Below, piece after piece: positions 63,187 to 64,000 of a DNA stretch of 64,000 nt. The DNA is from Phaseolus vulgaris (Eukaryota > Streptophyta > Magnoliopsida > Fabales > Fabaceae). A model generated the notes under the pieces. It searched no databases and had not been told where the DNA came from. It saw only the letters and a program-made list of their open reading frames with translations. The stretch lies in assembly GCF_000499845.2 (NCBI RefSeq), contig NC_023758.2:32208069-32272068 (forward strand), read 5' to 3'. Within the stretch, counting starts at the first letter, position 1. Each line of letters begins with the position of its first letter. The translations under genes were made by a program, and so were the position numbers.

Positions 63187-64000
63187 CTTTCCCTAAAGCT
63201 GGATCATACAGGTCATATGCACCATGATTGGAACATATAAATGGAATCCTAGGTCCTCTTAGATATTTAGTTACAATGTATGCAAGTTGTTCATTCAAAC
63301 TAACAAACTCGGTAACAAGATCCTTGACAACAACTTCTCTCTAACAAAATGACAATCAATTTCTATATGTTTAGTTCTCTCACAAAACACTTGATTGGAT
63401 CGGGCAACAACACTTTGTTTCTTATTTTTCCAAGATAGAAGATTCTCTCTAACGAATACACAATATACTATGGTAGATCTCCTGTCAATGGGAGACACCC
63501 AGACCAATCTGCATCACAATACCTAAGATTTGAGTATTTCTCTTGTTCTCATACAACAATCCTTGTCCTAGGGTTCCTTTTACATATATGAGAATGTGAA
63601 TCACAACATTCTAGTGATTACTGTGAAGATTCTGCATAAATTGACTCACAACTCCTGCTGAACAAAAAATATTAGGTCTTGTTATAGTGAGATAAATGAG
63701 TTTTCCCACCAACCTCCTATATCTCTCTAGGTTTGAGAAAATTTCACCTTGGTTTCTCATTAGCTTCTCATTTGAGTCCATAGAACTATAAATGGGCTTG
63801 CAACTTGTGAGGCCTGTCTCTTCCAAAATATCAAGAGCATATATTCTTTGTGAAATGATAACACCTCTTGATTGTGCCACTTCAATACCAAGAAAATATT
63901 TTAGACAACCCAGGTCTTTGGTTGAAAAGTGGTTGAATAAATGCTTTTTTAATTGACCAATTCTAATGATATCATTTCCTGTAATAACAATATTACTAAC
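63187..64000 (-). mobile_element. Ty1/copia polyprotein, C-terminal part, degenerate
   Basis: From the window edge leftwards the minus strand encodes the end of reverse transcriptase and RNase H: near 63990-63890 a VSNIVITGNDIIRIGQLKKH stretch and KDLGCLKYFLGIE, then RIYALDILEETGLTSCKPI, ERYRRLVGKLIYLTITRPN and SQFMQNLHSNH followed by a stop (63880-63611). Next come ILRYCDADWSGCL and LLSWKNKKQSVVARS. These run directly into RTKHIEIDCHFVREKLL, so the RNase H segment with the SSAEAEYRAM-type motif is deleted. Stops and this deletion make it non-functional. It is followed directly by the 3' LTR. Confidence 0.88.

Noticed and set aside
1..64000. tRNA, rRNA or other structured RNA genes
   Set aside because: I looked for the tRNA B-box (GGTTCGANTCC) and similar words on both strands and found none convincing. 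A dedicated scan (tRNAscan-SE, Infernal) would be needed to exclude divergent ones.

Overview
This window is plant nuclear DNA, a eudicot and probably a papilionoid legume. The genes have many introns and are spaced by very AT-rich DNA full of transposable elements. The legume call rests on the general character of the proteins and repeats. It is an inference, and the species cannot be named from the sequence alone.

Eight protein-coding genes are recognisable. Left to right: (1) the N-terminal half of an FG-GAP/NERD1-like membrane protein gene, minus strand, running off the left edge (start at 4726); (2) a WAT1-related/nodulin MtN21 EamA transporter, plus, 6285-8498, six exons, 362 aa; (3) an RTE1-HOMOLOG (RTH) type DUF778 membrane protein of ethylene-receptor signalling, plus, 10440-11450, 231 aa; (4) an h-type thioredoxin, plus, 13972-16064, 120 aa; (5) a GH35 beta-galactosidase of the BGAL3 type with a C-terminal lectin domain, minus, 18756-23861, about 19 exons; (6) a DIM1B-type mitochondrial rRNA adenine dimethyltransferase, plus, 30370-31510, 339 aa; (7) the brassinosteroid hydroxylase CYP90C1 (ROTUNDIFOLIA3), minus, 40972-46606, nine exons, 488 aa; (8) the last exon of a CDK5RAP1/MiaB-like tRNA methylthiotransferase, minus, 62033-62538. 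They are independent single genes with unrelated functions; nothing suggests an operon or a biosynthetic cluster.

The rest is mobile DNA, and its nesting can be read in detail. At 33.6-39.0 kb lies a Mutator-like element with long terminal inverted repeats and a decayed transposase lacking its catalytic core. It is split by a 1227-bp solo LTR (36912-38138) flanked by the duplication CATGG. At 48.9-56.3 kb is a four-layer nest. An old solo LTR (48860-56334, flanked by ATTTT) is interrupted by a CACTA-type DNA transposon (about 49335-53267). Inside that transposon sits a second solo LTR of the same family (49690-51995, flanked by ACAAT), which carries a nine-copy 60-bp minisatellite. The right half of the old LTR also holds an insert with a degenerate gypsy-associated (PF04195-like) reading frame. 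At the right edge a Ty1/copia element with a 220-bp 3' LTR (62967-63186) lies next to the CDK5RAP1-like exon and runs out of the window. Smaller items are a copia remnant at 17.3 kb, three related palindromic MITE-like elements (25.9, 47.4 and 48.1 kb) and a palindrome-bearing tandem repeat at 59.2-59.76 kb.

I found no convincing undescribed biological system. The most informative signals are the self-nested solo-LTR/CACTA/solo-LTR architecture, the in-frame 20-codon repeat inside the LTR, and a GC-AG intron in the transporter gene.
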